This document shows positions 1 to 13,580 of a DNA stretch of 64,000 bases, one piece after another. Under the pieces are notes generated by a model. That model had not been told where the DNA came from, made no database searches, and saw nothing but the letters and a program-made list of their open reading frames with translations. Numbering within the stretch: the first letter of the stretch is position 1; every line of letters starts with the position of its first letter. Source of the stretch: Edaphochlamys debaryana (lineage: Eukaryota > Chlorophyta > Chlorophyceae > Chlamydomonadales); the NCBI GenBank assembly GCA_016858145.1, contig JAEHOE010000010.1, positions 1,488,001-1,552,000 of the forward strand. The letters run 5' to 3'. Both the position numbers and the translations under genes were made by a program.

Positions 1-3000
1 CAACCCACCCCAGTCCCTAACCCACCCCAGTCCCTAACCCACCGCCCCACCCCACCCACCATGTAGGGCACGGAGCCGCATGCCTGGTCCGGTATCACGA
101 AGGCGCGGTCCCCCTCCACCTGGTCCATCTGCAGCGCAAAGCCAAAGTCTGGGGGCGGGGGCGGGGGCGGGGGAGTAAGGGGTTGGGGAGTCTTCAGCGG
201 GAGGCCAGGGGAGTGGGAATGCAGGATGAGGGAGGGCGGGGTTAAGGGCGGGGCCAGGGGAGAGGGCGCTCAGGAGGCGAGCCCATGTCCCGGGAGGGGT
301 GCAGTGAAAGAGCTAGGGGTTGAGGCCCTTGGTGTGCATCGAGCTGCTCAAGCCCCGTCAAGGCCCGATCGAGGCCCTTTCCCCCACGTTGCACGCACCT
401 GCCAGCTTGGCGTTGTAGCCGCGTGTGTCTCCGTCGGCGGCAGCCGGCGCCGCAGCAGACTTCAGCAGCACCTGTGGGGCCATGGAAACGGTGAGGTGTG
501 GGAGCCAAGGGCGCCAGCCCCACGGGCCTCAGACGGACCCCCCAGCGGCACCCCCGGCTGCGGCCCTCCGCGGCGCAACCTGCGCCCCGACCCCGTGCCC
601 CTCAACCCCCGCCTCACGTTGCCCGGCTTCACATCCCGGTGCACGATGCGGCGTGCGTGCAGGTACCTCAGCGCCATAGCCACCTCCAGCAGCGTCAGGT
701 AGATGGCCTGGAGGTGGGTTGGCAAAGAAAATTATGTTCTCGGGTGTTGGGGCGTGGGGGCCCGAGTGAGGAGTGTGGGCGGCGGCGGGGGATGCGGGGG
801 GGGGGCTGGGGTGAGCCGGGTTCGTGCCGCCCGCCGGAACCCGCTCGCGCGACAAGCGCCAGCGCAAGGCCGCACACGCGGGTACGGCGGCGGGCTCCGC
901 CCACGGCTCGGAGCTCGGAGCTAGCGAGTGAGGGGAGTAACGTGAATCGTCGCCTGTCGGGGCGAGCGGCAGCGCAAGGCCGCACAGGCGGGCTCGGAGC
1001 GCGAGGGCTCGGTGTAGCTAAGGCTCAGCTGATAGGGGCGTGTGAGAAAGCGGTGTTGGTTTGGCCGAGAGGGGAACAAAGCGGTGAATGTCGGCATGGG
1101 GCTCGGGCTGAGAACCCGGCATGGAGAAGCGTGCACCGGCGAGAACCGATGTGTCATCCAGGGGCACGGGCTGGAAACCGAGCATGGGGGTGCGCGGAGT
1201 GGCTTCGACATCCCGGCTCGGGCACCCCGCCCGTGCGTGTTGGAGCCGGGACAGCGGCCGCGGGTCAAGAGGAGGCGGGCCAGGTGGTCAAGTCAAGCCC
1301 CAGGAGCCGCGCCCCAGATGCGGTTAGAGGTTAGGGCAACAAGGGCTGCGCCCCCCCCCCACCCCCACCTCCATGTCGATGACATAGGTGCTGCTGCCGC
1401 CGCCCTCCACGATGCGGTGCAGGCGGCCGGTGCCGATGGCGTCGTGCAGGGAGCCCTGGTCGCACCACTCCATGCACACGGCGGTGAAGATCATGGGCGG
1501 GGTGGCTGGGGGGCGGACGGGGGCGGAGCGGGGGGTGGGTGGGGCGGATTGCCGGGTGGGGTTCGAGGGGTGGGGTGCGAGGGGTGGGGTTCGAGGGGGA
1601 GGCGGGTAAAGCAACGTGAAGGTGGGGGCGGCTGTGGCCGAGCGAGGAGCGCTACGTGGGCGATGTGCTGGCGGCAGGCCTGTCGCCGAGAAACGAAGCG
1701 GGGCGGCTCAAAGGTGGTGGGCCTAGGTTTCTGGAGCAGGCGCGGGGAGGGCCCCCCCGCTGTCGTCGCGCTGGCTCACCCCCCGGCCGCTGCTGCAGGT
1801 CCTCCGCGGGCGAGAAGCGGCGCAGGCTGTACGTCTCCTCGCCGCTGGGGCCCGCACCGCTCTCCTCCAGGACCACGTTGGTGTAGTAGGAGAAGACCTG
1901 CGGGGGCGGGTGGGAGCGCAGTGGTGCAGGTTGTCTTGATTGCGCGTCTTTGGAGCTCAAAGGGGGCTGAGGGGCGGCCGGCGGGGCCCGGTACACCCCA
2001 GATTCCAGCGGGCAGAGGTGGGGCGCCAGGGAGCACGTCGCCCGCTTGACACAGGCACACCAACCCATACTAAACCTCCAAATACGGTCGCATCCAGCTG
2101 CCTTCCAAAGCCCACACCCTCCCCTCCCGCCTCTCCAGTCCCCACCTGAACAAGGCACGGGTGGCTGGTGGTGCTCAGCACCGCCAGCTCCATAGCCCCA
2201 CGCGCCAGCTCCCGCCGCCGGCTGAGCTGCTCCGACGGCGACAGGTCCGGCGCTCCGTCGTCGGGCGCCCCAACGTTACCGTTGCCGACCATGGCCCCGT
2301 TGCCGTTGCCGGTGCCGTTGCCGTTGTGGGCGGTTGCCACGGTGGTGGGGGAGTCGCGGCCGGAGCCGGGGGCGTGCCGGGTCTGGCTCTTGGCGCGCTG
2401 AAGGGCGCGGTGGCTGGGGGAGTTGGGGCCGGTGATGGAGTTGGGGCGGCGGCCGGTGGCGGGGGGCGTGGAGGGCTCTGGGTCGGGCATGCCGATGAGC
2501 TTGACGGCCACCGCCACCTGGGGGTGGGGGTGGGGGAAGGGGAGGAGCGTTGGGTGGGTGTTTGGGTTGGGGTTGGGCGGCCCGGGGGTGCGATCCGGTC
2601 ATGGGTACAGCGGGGGCCGAGCGGGGGGCGCGTACCGTACCATGGTCACATGCGCTGGATGAGGGCCGAGTGCGGTGCGGGAAGCAGGGGCCACGCCTCG
2701 CTGGGCCCTGCCACGCCGCGCCGTCGAGGGCCTGCTCTGCCCCTGCCCCTGCCCCCCTCCCCACCTGCGCCAGCAGCCCCCTCAGCACGATGCCGTTGCC
2801 GCCCCGCCCCAGCAGCGACACCAGCTGCAGCTGATCCAGGTCGTCGTTGGACACAGAGTTCCTGGGGGTGGGATCAGGGGGTCAGGGGATCACGGGATCA
2901 GGGGGTCAGGGGATCGGGGGGTCAGGGGATCAGGGGATCAGGGGGTCAGGGGATCAGGGGATCAGGGAATCAGGAGACCAGGGGGTCAGGGGAAAAGGGC

Positions 3001-6000
3001 GACGGCGGAGTGGTAGGGACAGGTACGGTAGCGAGAGCGGGGCGGCGAGGGCAACGCAGATCCCAAGCCATCGGCCACCGCCTGCACCTCCCCAAGCCAG
3101 GGCGCCTCCACGCGGCCGCGCGCACCTGCCCTCCATGAGTCGCTCCAGGTGCGTGTCCTGCAGCGAAGCCTGGAAGGACGACACCAGCACACCCATCTGG
3201 TTGCGAATTGCCGTGGAGCCGTCCACCTCCTGTGTGGGTAGGAGTACCCGGGCAAGCGGCAATAGGTGTGTGTAGGGGGGGGGCGTCAGACGCCACGGTT
3301 GTCTTGGAACGGAAGTGTTTGTTTCAGGACCGGAGCCGCCCACTGCCTTCGCCCCATGCGCTCGCCCCCACGCCGTCGCCTCTCCCCGTGCTCGCCTGCA
3401 CCCGGATGAGGCTGCTGGCGCGCATGGGCAGCGGCGGGTTGCCCGCCTGGCTGCCGCCGCCGGCATGGGGCGAGTTGAAGGTCAGCTGCACGTTGTTCAG
3501 CGACTCCATCAGCGCGTTGTTTAGCACCGTGCCGCTGTCGTATCCGGACGCAAGCAGCGCGTCTGCGGGCCAACGGGCACACCACACTTTAGAGAGATTG
3601 CACCATCAGTTGGCCAAGCCCAGAGAGAGAGTTGATCGTCAAACGGCTTCGGAAAGGACGAGGCCGGGGTGCCTGGGTCTTTTTATATGGCTGCAGCTCT
3701 TGGGAGCCCGCCCCCGCAAGAGATGCCCCTTGCCGCGGCCCTTGGCACCGCCGCTGGGGCTTTAGCCCACGCACGGCACCGGTACGCACCGTCCACGTCC
3801 AGTCGCGCCACAGCCGCCAGGGTGCCGGGCGCGAAGGCGCCGCCGCGGCCCGACACCTGCGTCACCAGCATGCGAGGGCCGTTGCCGGTGGAGGGGGCGC
3901 CGCTGTTGCTCACGGGCGCGCCGTCCTCCGCCTGCGGGGCGCGGTTGGCGGGTGGGGGATACCGCAAGGCAACAGGTCAGGGCGGGCAACGCAGCTGTAT
4001 GAGCAAGGATCCCACCCCGTGCGACTCCGCCACTCTCCGCTCCTCCGCAGAGAGAGCTGTCTCCATCTTGCTCCTCCCATCCCGCCGCCCCCCTCCCTTT
4101 CCCTCTCTCTTCCTCTCCCAACACGCGCTCCGCTCGCTCACCCCGAACATCTGGCCGGGTGTCGTGGCAAAGGCGCCGTTGAACATGCCGCCCAGCGAGG
4201 CCGAGTTGGGTCGCTCGTTGCGCGCGGCGCTGAGCGGGCTCTTCATGGAGCGACCCGACAGCTGCGGCTGCGAGACGCGGCGCGATGGCGCGTTGGAGGT
4301 GCTGGCGGCCCGCTGCGCCAAGCCGGAGCAGGACAGGCCGTGCGCGCCGCCGATGTGGGCGTGGGCGCCAGAGGTCTGCGCCGGGCCCTGGGTAGTGGTG
4401 GCGAGGTAGATGCCGGGCACGCCGGCCTGCGGGGGGGCGGGCATGCAGGGGTGGGTGGGGAATAGCGGGATGGCGCTTGCAGGAGTGAAAGGCGATGAGC
4501 GGCCGGTACGGCAGCCGGACATCCGCTTAGCGACCCGGATCTCACCTTGAGGATGTCGAACTCGTGCGACAGCTCGCCGCAGATCTTGTTGTCCAGGCAC
4601 GGCCGCAGGGCCTGGAGGGGGCCAAGGGTCGTGGAAGGCCCTGAGTCCCCTGGACCAAGACACGCAAGGGGCCACGTGCTATCCTTGACCCCGCCCTCGT
4701 CCCCAAAAGCCCCCAGCCCAGACCACCTCCACGCGCTCAGTCCCATACCATACAACAACCTTGTGGCCTTGGCCCCTCCCCTCTCCCCGAGAGGCCCCCA
4801 TCTTCTCCCATCTTCTCCCATTTTCCATCCCACCCCACGATCCCAGCCCCACCTCCTGCAGCAGCTCGTACGTGGCCACGTGCATGGCGTTGAGCAGCCG
4901 TAGCGGCATGCGCGCGGAGAAGCACACGTACACGCCCTGGGGTTAAGGAGGCGCAGCAGGAGGACGAGGGGAAGGTGCACAGCATTGCAAGGCATGAGGA
5001 CTGAGGTAGGGGCAGAGGCGCAGGCGCAGGAGCAGGCGGGGGCAGGCGGGGGCGCAGGCGCAGGCGGGGGCGCACGCACCAGGGTGGCCCCGTTGGAGAG
5101 GGTGATGCCGGTGAGCACCAGGGAGCGGGCGGCGGCCGACTGGATGAGCATCGAGATGTCGCGGGTGGGCTTGTGCACGTCCTGCGGGTCAAACAGGCAC
5201 GGGATGGGAGTGGCGAGGAAATTGAGCGAATCGCAAAACACAAGTTACGGCATCCACCTACTTGGGTGCTCATCCTACAACTAGCGGTCCCCAGGCCCAT
5301 CTTTCCCACAGCTCCCAGTATCACCCACTCCCACCCGCCCCCGGCTCCGCCCCAGACCCCAGCTCCCCGACGCCCGCTCTTTCTCGCCTGCACGTGCCGC
5401 GCGCAGTCGTCCAGCACCATGCCCCGCGGCGCCCCCGAGTCCTCCACCAGCTGCTGGAACATGGTGGCGGCCATCTTGAACGTGCGGGCGCGCAGCACGC
5501 GCTGCTCGGGCATGCTGCGCGTGCGGAGCGTGCGGAGCAGCAGGGGCGTGCGGTGAGCGCAGCGGAGGGGCGTGCGGAGCAGGAGCAGAGCAGGAGGAGA
5601 CGAGCATGGGGTGGAGCGTGAGCGGATTCGAGCCCAGCAGAAAGCTGACAGCAGTGGGCGTCGGCACATGCGTGCTCTGACGCTCCTGGGACCCGCCCCG
5701 TGCGGACGCTCGGCACCCAGCAGCAGGTGCTGTTTGTGCGCTCACCAGAAGGCCGCGCTCTGCTGCGAGATGGCGCGCATGGGCGCGTCCACCTCCTCGC
5801 CGTCCGTGCAGGAGGCGTTGGCGGCGGCGACGGCGTTGGCGGCGGCCATGGCGCTGAGGCCGCTGGCGCTGCGGTTGGCGCGAGTGGCGCTGCGGCGGGT
5901 GCGGGAGTGGGCGAAGAGGAGACGGGGTTCATGATGGCAGCGGGAAGGCGCGCTCACAACGTCCGTCCCCTGCCACCACCATCCGGCCGCAGACCATGAG

Positions 6001-8064
6001 TCCAGAGCCAGCACCCAGCCTCAGCCCTGGCTTCACGAACCTTTGTTCGCAACGTCTGTCCCCAGCCGTGTCAGCTGTCAGAGACCGACAGCGACGCACC
6101 TGATGGGCGGCTTGGCCCCGCTCTGGCTCTCCGAGCCCCCCGTCTCCGCCAGGATGCGCCGCACGCCGCTCATCTGCGCGCGCCGGCTGTAGCTGCGGCT
6201 CACGCCGCCGCGCCCCGAGCCGGGGGCGGAGGATGGGGACTGCAGCGAGGGCGGCCCGCCGGCCTCCGACATGGAGGGGACCGTGGTGGAGCCATGGACC
6301 ATGGCCGCAATGCCAGACTCGGGCTCGGCCAGGATGCAGGCCTAGAGGCGGTTGGAGGCGGTTGGGACGGTTGGAAGGGTGGGGGTTGCATATAGTTGTG
6401 GTTTGTGTAATGGCAGGCTGCCGGGCCGGAACCAAGTCCTCCGGCTTCGCCCCCTGCCACCCCCAAAGGAATCCCGCGGCGCTCGTACCACCCTAACCTG
6501 CCTCTTTTACCAGCCGCTGCGGCCCCTCTCAGTCATCGCACCCCTCCTCGTGCACCCCCCCCCCACACACACACACCTGCACGCCCGCCGCCATCATGAA
6601 GCGGTTCCCGATGAAGTCGCTGACGCCCGTGCACAGCTCCGCCAGCATCTGCTGCAGGCTGGTGGAGTCCAGCAGGCTCCACAGGGTGGAGGCCAGCCAC
6701 GTCACCTGCGGGCCAGGCCATGTGGGTCGGGGCGATGTGGGTCGGGGCGATGTGGGTCGGGCGGCGCCTCCTCTCCGTCCGGCAGTGTCCGTTGGGCTGA
6801 CTCCCAGCCACCGTCCTTCCCACTTGGGTACCCCACCTCGTGTCCCTCTCATCCCCGCGCTCCAACTCCCTGCCCCAACGCTCCCGTACCCCTGCGCCCG
6901 GCCAAGTCCTCTCTGCTGCGTCCCCGGCCTCCACCTTCCCCTGACGCCGTCCGCCCCGACCCCCGAGCCACCTCTCCCCAAGGCCCACCCCTCCAGCCCC
7001 CCCTCCGACTCTTAATCCTCCATCCCACTCCCCAAGCCCAGCCCTCCCCCGCCCCCCGCCCCACCGAGTCCGCGCTCTCCGCCACGCAGTACAGCGACAG
7101 CGCCAGGCCGATGGCCGCCAGCGCGGGCGCATCCAGCCCCGCCAACACGCTGCTGCCGGTTCCCGAGGCGTCGCGGCCGCCGCCGCCCGAAGGGGAGGGG
7201 GAGGAGGACACGAGCGGCGCCGCCAGCAGCACCGCGCCCCGGGCCTCGCGGCCGTGCATGAGCGGCACGGTGGCGAAGGCGCGGGCGTCGGAGCTGGACT
7301 GCAGCTCGAGCCTGGGGTTGAGGGGGTTGAGGGGGTTGAGGGGGTTGAGGGGGGTAGAGGGGGTTGAGGGGGTTGAGGGGGTGGGGGGGGTGGGGGAGTG
7401 GAGGGGGGTGGGGGAGGTGGAGGGTTGAGGGGTGGGGGTGGGGAGGTGGAGGGGAGGTGGGAAGGATGCGGGCAGCGTGTTGGGTCGTGCGGGTGTTGCT
7501 GCTGGAGCTTGCGCGAGGGGGCTAAGAGTCGTAATGCTGTAACGACTGCTTCCTAAGAGTCGTACCAGTCCGATGGGAGCGGGCCGTCCTTGTACGGCGA
7601 TGAGGTGGTGTGGAGGAGCGGCATCTGACGGGGGAGGGGTGGGGAGGGGTTTCACAGGCAGGTGGAGCTGGGATCGGGCGAGATGAGCCGCGTACCTTTG
7701 ACTTCGCTACCAGCGTGATGGAGGTGTGTTCGTGGTTCGTGGGGAGGCCGCTGGCTTGGCTGCCGCTCCAGCAGAGCAGCTGGGAGCTGTGCGTGGACAG
7801 GGGAGGGGGCGAGGGGAAGGACTGCTTGGAACCTAGAATTGGTTGGCAGCGCCCTCAGGGCCCGTCAAACGCAAGGCTGACATGGCGTGGCGTGTCCACG
7901 GCGGCAACCCGTGTGTGCGCCGAAGGCACCGTACCTGGTGGTGGACCCGCGAGGGAACAGCACCGTACCTGGTGGTGGAGGCCGACATCGAGTGCTCCCT
8001 GCCATCCGGTCCTCTGGACGCCACAAGGACGTATCGGCTGCTGTCGTCCGTCAGCGCGTAGACT
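1..8064 (-). CDS. GAF-domain protein kinase (TKL-like), C-terminus cut by window edge
   Basis: Multi-exon gene on the minus strand, N-terminus near 8.1 kb, C-terminus beyond base 1. The N-terminal part is GAF-like: exon 7969-8064 (VYALTDDSSRYVLVASRGPD), then 7552-7610 (PYKDGPLPSDW) and 7074-7313 (FATVPLMHGREARGAVLL). A long middle region (about 3.1-6.7 kb) has no domain I recognise. The kinase domain follows: glycine loop GRGGNGIV (exon about 2763-2862), VAVKLIG lysine (exon about 2145-2517), hinge region (about 1385-1490), catalytic HRDVKPGN (about 616-708), then exon 399-471, and DFG in exon 60-148 ending ACGSVPYM before a GTGGGT donor. The APE segment and C-lobe lie outside the window. Chlamydomonas-type algae have large families with this GAF-plus-kinase layout; ligand and target are unknown. 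The first exon is not fixed: a short exon near 8170-8185 reading YIRDAR splices in frame, but no start ATG is certain. The insert between lysine and helix C is long and low-complexity. Confidence 0.8.
2867..2996. repeat. GGATCA/GGGTCA intronic minisatellite
   Basis: Degenerate tandem array of 8-bp-scale units (GGGGATCA, GGGGGTCA) in the kinase-gene intron just 3' of the exon carrying the glycine loop (minus reading). It has no coding signature and is strongly strand-asymmetric. Confidence 0.75.
7316..7445. repeat. GGGGTTGA-type G-rich repeat in kinase intron
   Basis: Tandem GGGTTGAGG units grade into GGGGTGG runs directly upstream (minus strand) of the GAF exon at 7074-7313. Read on the minus strand it is the pyrimidine-rich 3' end of the intron. 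Confidence 0.65.
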
Positions 8065-8189
8065 CTGCGGAGGCAGCGTTTGCGTAAACAGTCCTGCATG
8101 TCAGGCGTCGGCCGGGGTCCCCCGGCAAGCGCTGAAGGCCCCCCACCCACCCTCGCACCTTACGGAGGTACCTAGCGTCTCGGATGTAA

Positions 8190-11132
8190 GCTGCGCGGCA
8201 GTTTGCAGTTTGCCGAGCCAGGTCGCACCACGGACATCAGCCAGCCTCCCGAGAAGCCGATTGACAACGCTTTGGTGAGCACCTGACAACCCAGGCGAGC
8301 TCGATGACTGCAGGAAGGTAGGGAAAACGCTCGGACCGAGACCACGCAGTCAAGAATGCGAGGGACCCGGATGTTGCCAAACGCTCTTAGAGAGACCACC
8401 ATAGCCATCACCAGCGCCACACACTCACATTAATTGCGGGTGTGGGCCAGTCCAGCGACTCTACATCCTGTTTCGGGCTGTGTTTTGGGGGCTTGCTGAC
8501 TTTGGGCTTCCCACCGCTAAAACACGATAGTAGCCCCATACTGACGCGCTTCTAGACAGTCACGATGGTCCGTCTGGTGCGCGTGTCCTGGGGTTGGCAA
8601 AACTGCACAATGCGACCGACAGGGCGGGAGGCGACAGAGATAAACGTGATGTAGCGTAATAGGTAGCTAGTAGCTAAGCAGTGTATCAGGGGACAAGGCG
8701 ACGCCAGTTGACGGTAAGGCGCTGTTTTGGGTGGATGTCGAAATGTGATGTGCCGACGGCCACCCAACTACGAAACGGCATCAGCCATGCAGGCCTTCGC
8801 AATCACGACAAGTTCACTGCGGTGACCAGCACGGTCTCCCCATCAAGCGCACTGGCGAGCGCAAAAGTGGCGGTTTCGTCGGCAACCCGACGGCCCCCAA
8901 CTTGCCGGGCGCGCTCCAGTTCCCCAGCTGAAGGCGTTGTCGCTAAATCTAGGAGGCGTTGTTGCGTCGGCATTCCTTACTCTGGAAGGCAGGTGCCGGC
9001 TCCCGTATTGTGGTACGCCGAAACTCGCCCGCAGCCTCCCCCGCACGCCCCGCTCCGTGTGGTGCTAGATAGTCTTGCTGCTAGTGCGCCATTCGGGGGC
9101 TATGCCCGCCTCCCCCGCACGCCCCCGCGCACTTGGTGGCACGATGCGGTACATACCCCAGCCACCTCAGCGGCTTCCAATTGCCCCAATCCCTCGCCCG
9201 CACCCACTGTCACTTGTGATGCAACCCGGCTGCTTGTCTATGTATGCTTCGTCATCCGCCCACATGAAACTCGTCGAGACGTCCTTGCTCGGCCAAGCCC
9301 TCTCCGCCCTCACTCCGGCCCTGCCACGGTAGCGAAAGCTTCATCGGCGTTCCTGCCTCGCCTTCCCGTCCCAGGCTCCCAACCCGCCCCTTACGTCTCA
9401 AGTCTCACCGAGCCCAAGAGTTCCCACTCCGTCCCAATACACTGCTGCTAACGAAGCCCACCTCTCTATCGACAGCTTACCTGTACACTCCAGCAAGATG
9501 TGCACTTCGCCGACCTCTGTAGACATAAGCATTCATACGCAGCCTGCATCCTCACCAATCCCACCTACCTGGACATGTGGTCAGTGTGTCCACCCAGATA
9601 CGGGAGTTAGTGTGCACCTGCGCTGTCTTCCTGGCTTTCTTCCTATACTTCTTACGTTCAGAGCTTCCTGGCTTGCTTCCTATGCTTCCTACGTTCACAA
9701 AGCTATGTGATCCCTTCTCCTTTCTCAGCTGTCCTTCATATGTCGTCAGGGCCTGGAGCCGGTACAAGCAACCCCCCAAGACGTCGAGGAGCTGTCGACT
9801 CTTTACTATGCCGCTTCATCCCTACAACCTCCCGACAGCAGATTCGCTAATGTATACACTAGAGGCTAGAGGCCCCCTTTCCTGGCTGCTGGCCGAGCAT
9901 ATGGACAGTGTTACGATACAACTGGCGCTCCAGAGAACACTGGCAATCGTCCCTAGCCTTGCGCTGCACCAAGTATCTCACACGAACGCACGAGCTGGCC
10001 GGAGCTGCCGCGTCGATACAGCTATGGTCGGAATCCAAGGCACACGAACTGCAGCAACTGCATCGCCCCTCGCTCCCCCACCGCCCAACGGCAAGTGCAC
10101 ACCGCCGGACCAACCACAGGCCCTGCATGCGTGCAGCTCGCCAGAAGAGCGCCAGGAGACATAATGCCGTTTCAATACGGCGAGCGTACAGCCGCACAGC
10201 ACCGTGCACCACAACGAAACTGCCACCTAACCGCACCGCCGAGATATAATGTTTAGCGTTTATGGCGCGTTGGCGCCCAGTTTGATCATTGTTTTGCGAT
10301 AAATGTTTGATGAATGTTTCCGAGCATAGTTTTCGGAGCATAGTTTGTGCATTAAGTTCGTTTTGCGTGCATGCAGGAAGAATAGGAGTCCATCTCGATG
10401 CGAGAGAATGCAGGATGCAACATAGGTGCATGCCATAGGTTACAGGCCGCGTTCATATCGCAGGCCGTCATCATAAGAAAGCGCTACTTGGCAACACCAT
10501 CAACCATGTGGCAAGACCAGATGAGGCAAGACCAAAGGGGTCGAACTAAGCCACTGAGTATATAAATCCCTTAAGGGGCAATCAGACCAAGTGCCACGTG
10601 ATATCAGGTGCATGACAATAGTGCAGACAACTGAGACCTTCACACAGCCATGAGTAGGCCGGCCTTTGTAGGAGAGCTCAAACACAGAAGGGAGAGCTCA
10701 AACACAGAAGAAAACACCTGAACACCTATGATAGAGCAGCGGCCTTTCTCGGCGCCCTCTTCATACCTGAACTAACTCAAGGCTGGCACATGTGAACACT
10801 CCTCACACTCCTGCACTTTCCTCCACCCGGCTCCCCGAAGGCGCTCCTCGCGTGACGCCCCTGCGCAATCCAGCGCCTCGTGTATGTGCAGAAGGGAGCT
10901 CCTCCATGACTTGACGGCTGCAGTGCGGGGCGCACACTCCCGACGTGCTAACCCGCCCTGTGGGCCTTGACCGTTGCCCCTTGCCTCGGTCACCCCTAGA
11001 TGGACATGTGCCCTGTGGCCAACATATCCGCGACTCCATAGCCGATCGGCCATGGGAACGAATCCTAGATGCGATGTTTCCATGCCCGTTGTGTTATCTC
11101 CTCAATATGCAACTTGCTCCGGCGTGCCCCTC
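8190..11132. other. Gene-poor spacer, no supported gene
   Basis: About 2.9 kb with lower GC than the flanks, between the 5' end of the kinase gene and the 3' end of the bZIP-like gene. Open frames exist (8681-9451, 9577-10164), but they show no domain, no codon bias like the neighbours and no exon partners. It contains two imperfect 34-bp direct copies (9627-9660 and 9664-9697) and a perfect 20-bp tandem pair (10671-10690, 10691-10710). It should hold the kinase promoter on its left and the bZIP 3' UTR on its right. Confidence 0.5.
9627..9697. repeat. Two-copy imperfect direct repeat
   Basis: Copies at 9627-9660 and 9664-9697 share CTTCCTGGCTT, TTCCTAT and ACGTTCA and differ at about four positions. 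Unit period is 37 bp. No coding role seen. Confidence 0.7.
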
Positions 11133-13580
11133 CTATGCCGTGCCAACGGCAGCGATGCTCTGAGGCACAGGGCCGAGCTGCATGGGCAGAGCGAACTGCG
11201 GGGGAATGCCCGGCACCATGGACAGAGCGGGCGCGCCACCGCCAGCCGTCCCCGCCTGCGCGGCCGCCGCCGCTTGTGCCGCCGCCATCCAGTGCCCCGC
11301 CTGCAGCGCCGCCGCCAGCAGGGGCTGTAGCGCCGCCATGTCGATGCCCATGGCTGCCAGCGGCGAGGGCCGTGCCATCGCCGCTGCCGACGGCGCCGAC
11401 GATACGGCCGCCGCAGCCGCCGCCGCGGCTGCGGCCGCCAAGTTGGCGGCCGTGTTGCCGGATGACGACGCCGCGGCAGCGGGCGAAGGAGCCGACGAGT
11501 TGGCCGAGGCGCCCGTGGCGTGGAGAGACTGGCAGGCCGAGAGCAGCGCGGCGGGGTCGGGGAGGAAGGGGTAGGCGGCAGAGAGGACGCGGGCCACCTG
11601 CAGGGGGCTGAGCACGCTGCGGAAGGGGGCGAACCAAGGGGCACAGCGGGGAGGAAATCGGTCAGTACACGGTACTTGCCGGACTCTTAAGGACGGGTCA
11701 GCACTGTTCATCCCTGCTATGAGCGACGGCAGCACTACACAAGGAGCACAGCATGCTGTACAGCCCCCTCGCCTCGGCACCAACCTGGAGCACAGCGCCG
11801 ACCACGCATCCGCGGCGTAGCGCTGGTCGGCGACCAGGGCCGAGGCCAGGCTCGAGGCCAGGGCCTGGGCCTCCGCTGCGCCTCGGCCGCTGCAGCCAGC
11901 CGGTGCCGACGCTGATGCGGGCGCCGATGCGGCTGCCAGGGCCGCCGCCAGCGGCTGCCGCCGCCGGGAGGCCTCGGCTGCGCTGCGCTGCGCAGCTGCC
12001 GCCAGCTCGGCGGCCTCGGCGATCTGGGCCGGAGTCAGGGCCGCCGAACGGACTGCGCAGGTGGGGAGGGGAGGGTGCGAAGATCAGTACCTTCGTCGGT
12101 CGGGCCGTCGGTGGGACCGTGTCGTCATAATAATTCCCCTTGCTTGCCAAAATGTTGCAATGCCCCTGGCTCCCCCATACGTCCTCGCCGCGCGAAGTCT
12201 CACCGCAGGTAGCCCAGAACGACTCTCCTGGGTACTGCCGGCAGCCCGTCTCGCAGTCCGTGTACCTGTGCAGCAATGAGCGAGAGCATCAGGTTAGCCG
12301 TCGCCTTTAGCAACAGAATCCGAACAGCCACGGTGAGCAGACAAGGCATTGCAGCCCTCGCCCTTATGTGCCAGTGACAACACAGTATATATGTCGACTC
12401 ACATTGCGCCGAGCCAAGCCGCCGGCGCCAGCAGGGCGAGGCGCTCCGAAGCGGACAGCGCCGCGGCAAGGTACCGTGCCAGGCGTGCCGCAGCCGGGCT
12501 GCCGGGGCCGTGCGCTTGGGCGCTCGCGGACATGACGCCCAGCTGTGGAGGGGAAAGCGGAGGAGAAAGGCAAAGGTACGTCAAGCGAAGGCCAAAAGAA
12601 GACAGGGGCGGCAAGTTTGCGACAGCTCAAGAGCAAATGTGGGCGGAGCTCGGATTCAAGACGAAAAGGCGTGGAACCAAGCAGAGCACGTCTCACCTGC
12701 ATGCAGACCTGCCGCCACAGCGCCTGGACTCCCGATGGCGTTGTCTGTCGGAGGCGCTGCAGCGAGTCGGCCGTCAGGGGTGGGGCCTCGCCGTCGGGGC
12801 CCGGACACAGGGCCGAAGCCACCGCCGCGTCGGCGCTGGCCTGGTCCACCACCTTGGCGTCCGTGTGTCTTGACGTGGACTCGGACGAAGAAGACGCGCC
12901 GGAGCAGAAGGAGGCGAGCAGCACGGAAGGCTCGGTCGATGGCAGCGTGGGCGACGAAATGCGCGAGAGGAGAGGCGCCAAAGCCGCGGCCGCGTCCGCT
13001 CTTTGCGGCACCACCACCTCGAGGACCTGAAGTTGTCAGGAAAAAGTCTTGTTGTGAGACAGCGAGCAACGGGCGCAACAGAGTGGGCAGCATTGATTAA
13101 AAGGCGATCGGACAACAACGCCGGCAGCCGCAGCATCTGACTAGAGCCTGACCGTGCGATCAACTTGCTACCAAAGCTGCAGCGCACCTTGACTCTGCTG
13201 GACATGAACGTGTTATCCGCGCTCAGGCGGCTGTGCTCGGCCTTGAGCGCGGCCAGGCGCGCCTCCAGATCGGGGAGCTTGGGGCCAGGCTTGCGCCCTC
13301 GGCGACGCGGTCCTTGCGGACCTTGTGAGCCGGTGCCGAGAGCGAAGCTGATTGGGGCGCTGATGGCCTCCGAAGCCCCGCTTGCACTTGCGCTTGACCG
13401 CGGCCCGCAGGACGTTGTCGCGTTCCCCGTAGTCCCGGGTGCGCTCCCGCCACCGCTGCTGCTCGCAGGCGATGCGGAGAGGAGAGCAGAGTCGTGGCTC
13501 ATGGTGGGCCAGTCGGTGAACGCCCAGCCCCCGAAGGGCTCTAGGCTGCCGCCAAAGGCGGCGCTCGATGTGCTGAGCAT
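11133..13580 (-). CDS. Putative bZIP-type transcription factor (algal family)
   Basis: Six exons with consistent phases: 13188-13602, 12697-13026, 12403-12542, 12204-12265, 11785-12052 and 11133-11616 (stop TAG at 11133). Exon 1 carries a basic stretch (RRRGRKPGPK) followed by a zipper-like helix (LEARLAALKAEHSRLSADN) that continues across the first splice into VKVLEVVVPQR. The C-terminal half has the pattern seen in chlamydomonad bZIP proteins: a Trp-containing segment (VQALWRQVCMQV), LTPAQIAEAAELAAAAQRSA, and VLSPLQVARVLSAAYPFLPD. Such factors act in the nucleus as dimers; the target is unknown. I chose ATG 13580 as the first in-frame Met of the exon, but an acceptor at 13602/13603 suggests an upstream exon. 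The basic region lacks a clean N-x7-R signature, so DNA binding is inferred. The tail is Ala-rich. Confidence 0.6.

Noticed and set aside
1..45. Telomere-like CCCTAACCCACC sequence at the left edge
   Set aside because: Short two-copy intronic repeat; the volvocine telomere repeat is different (TTTTAGGG) and coding exons continue on both sides.
8681..9451. 256-codon open frame in the gene-poor spacer
   Set aside because: No recognisable domain, unlike neighbouring codon use, no splice partners; not enough support for a gene.
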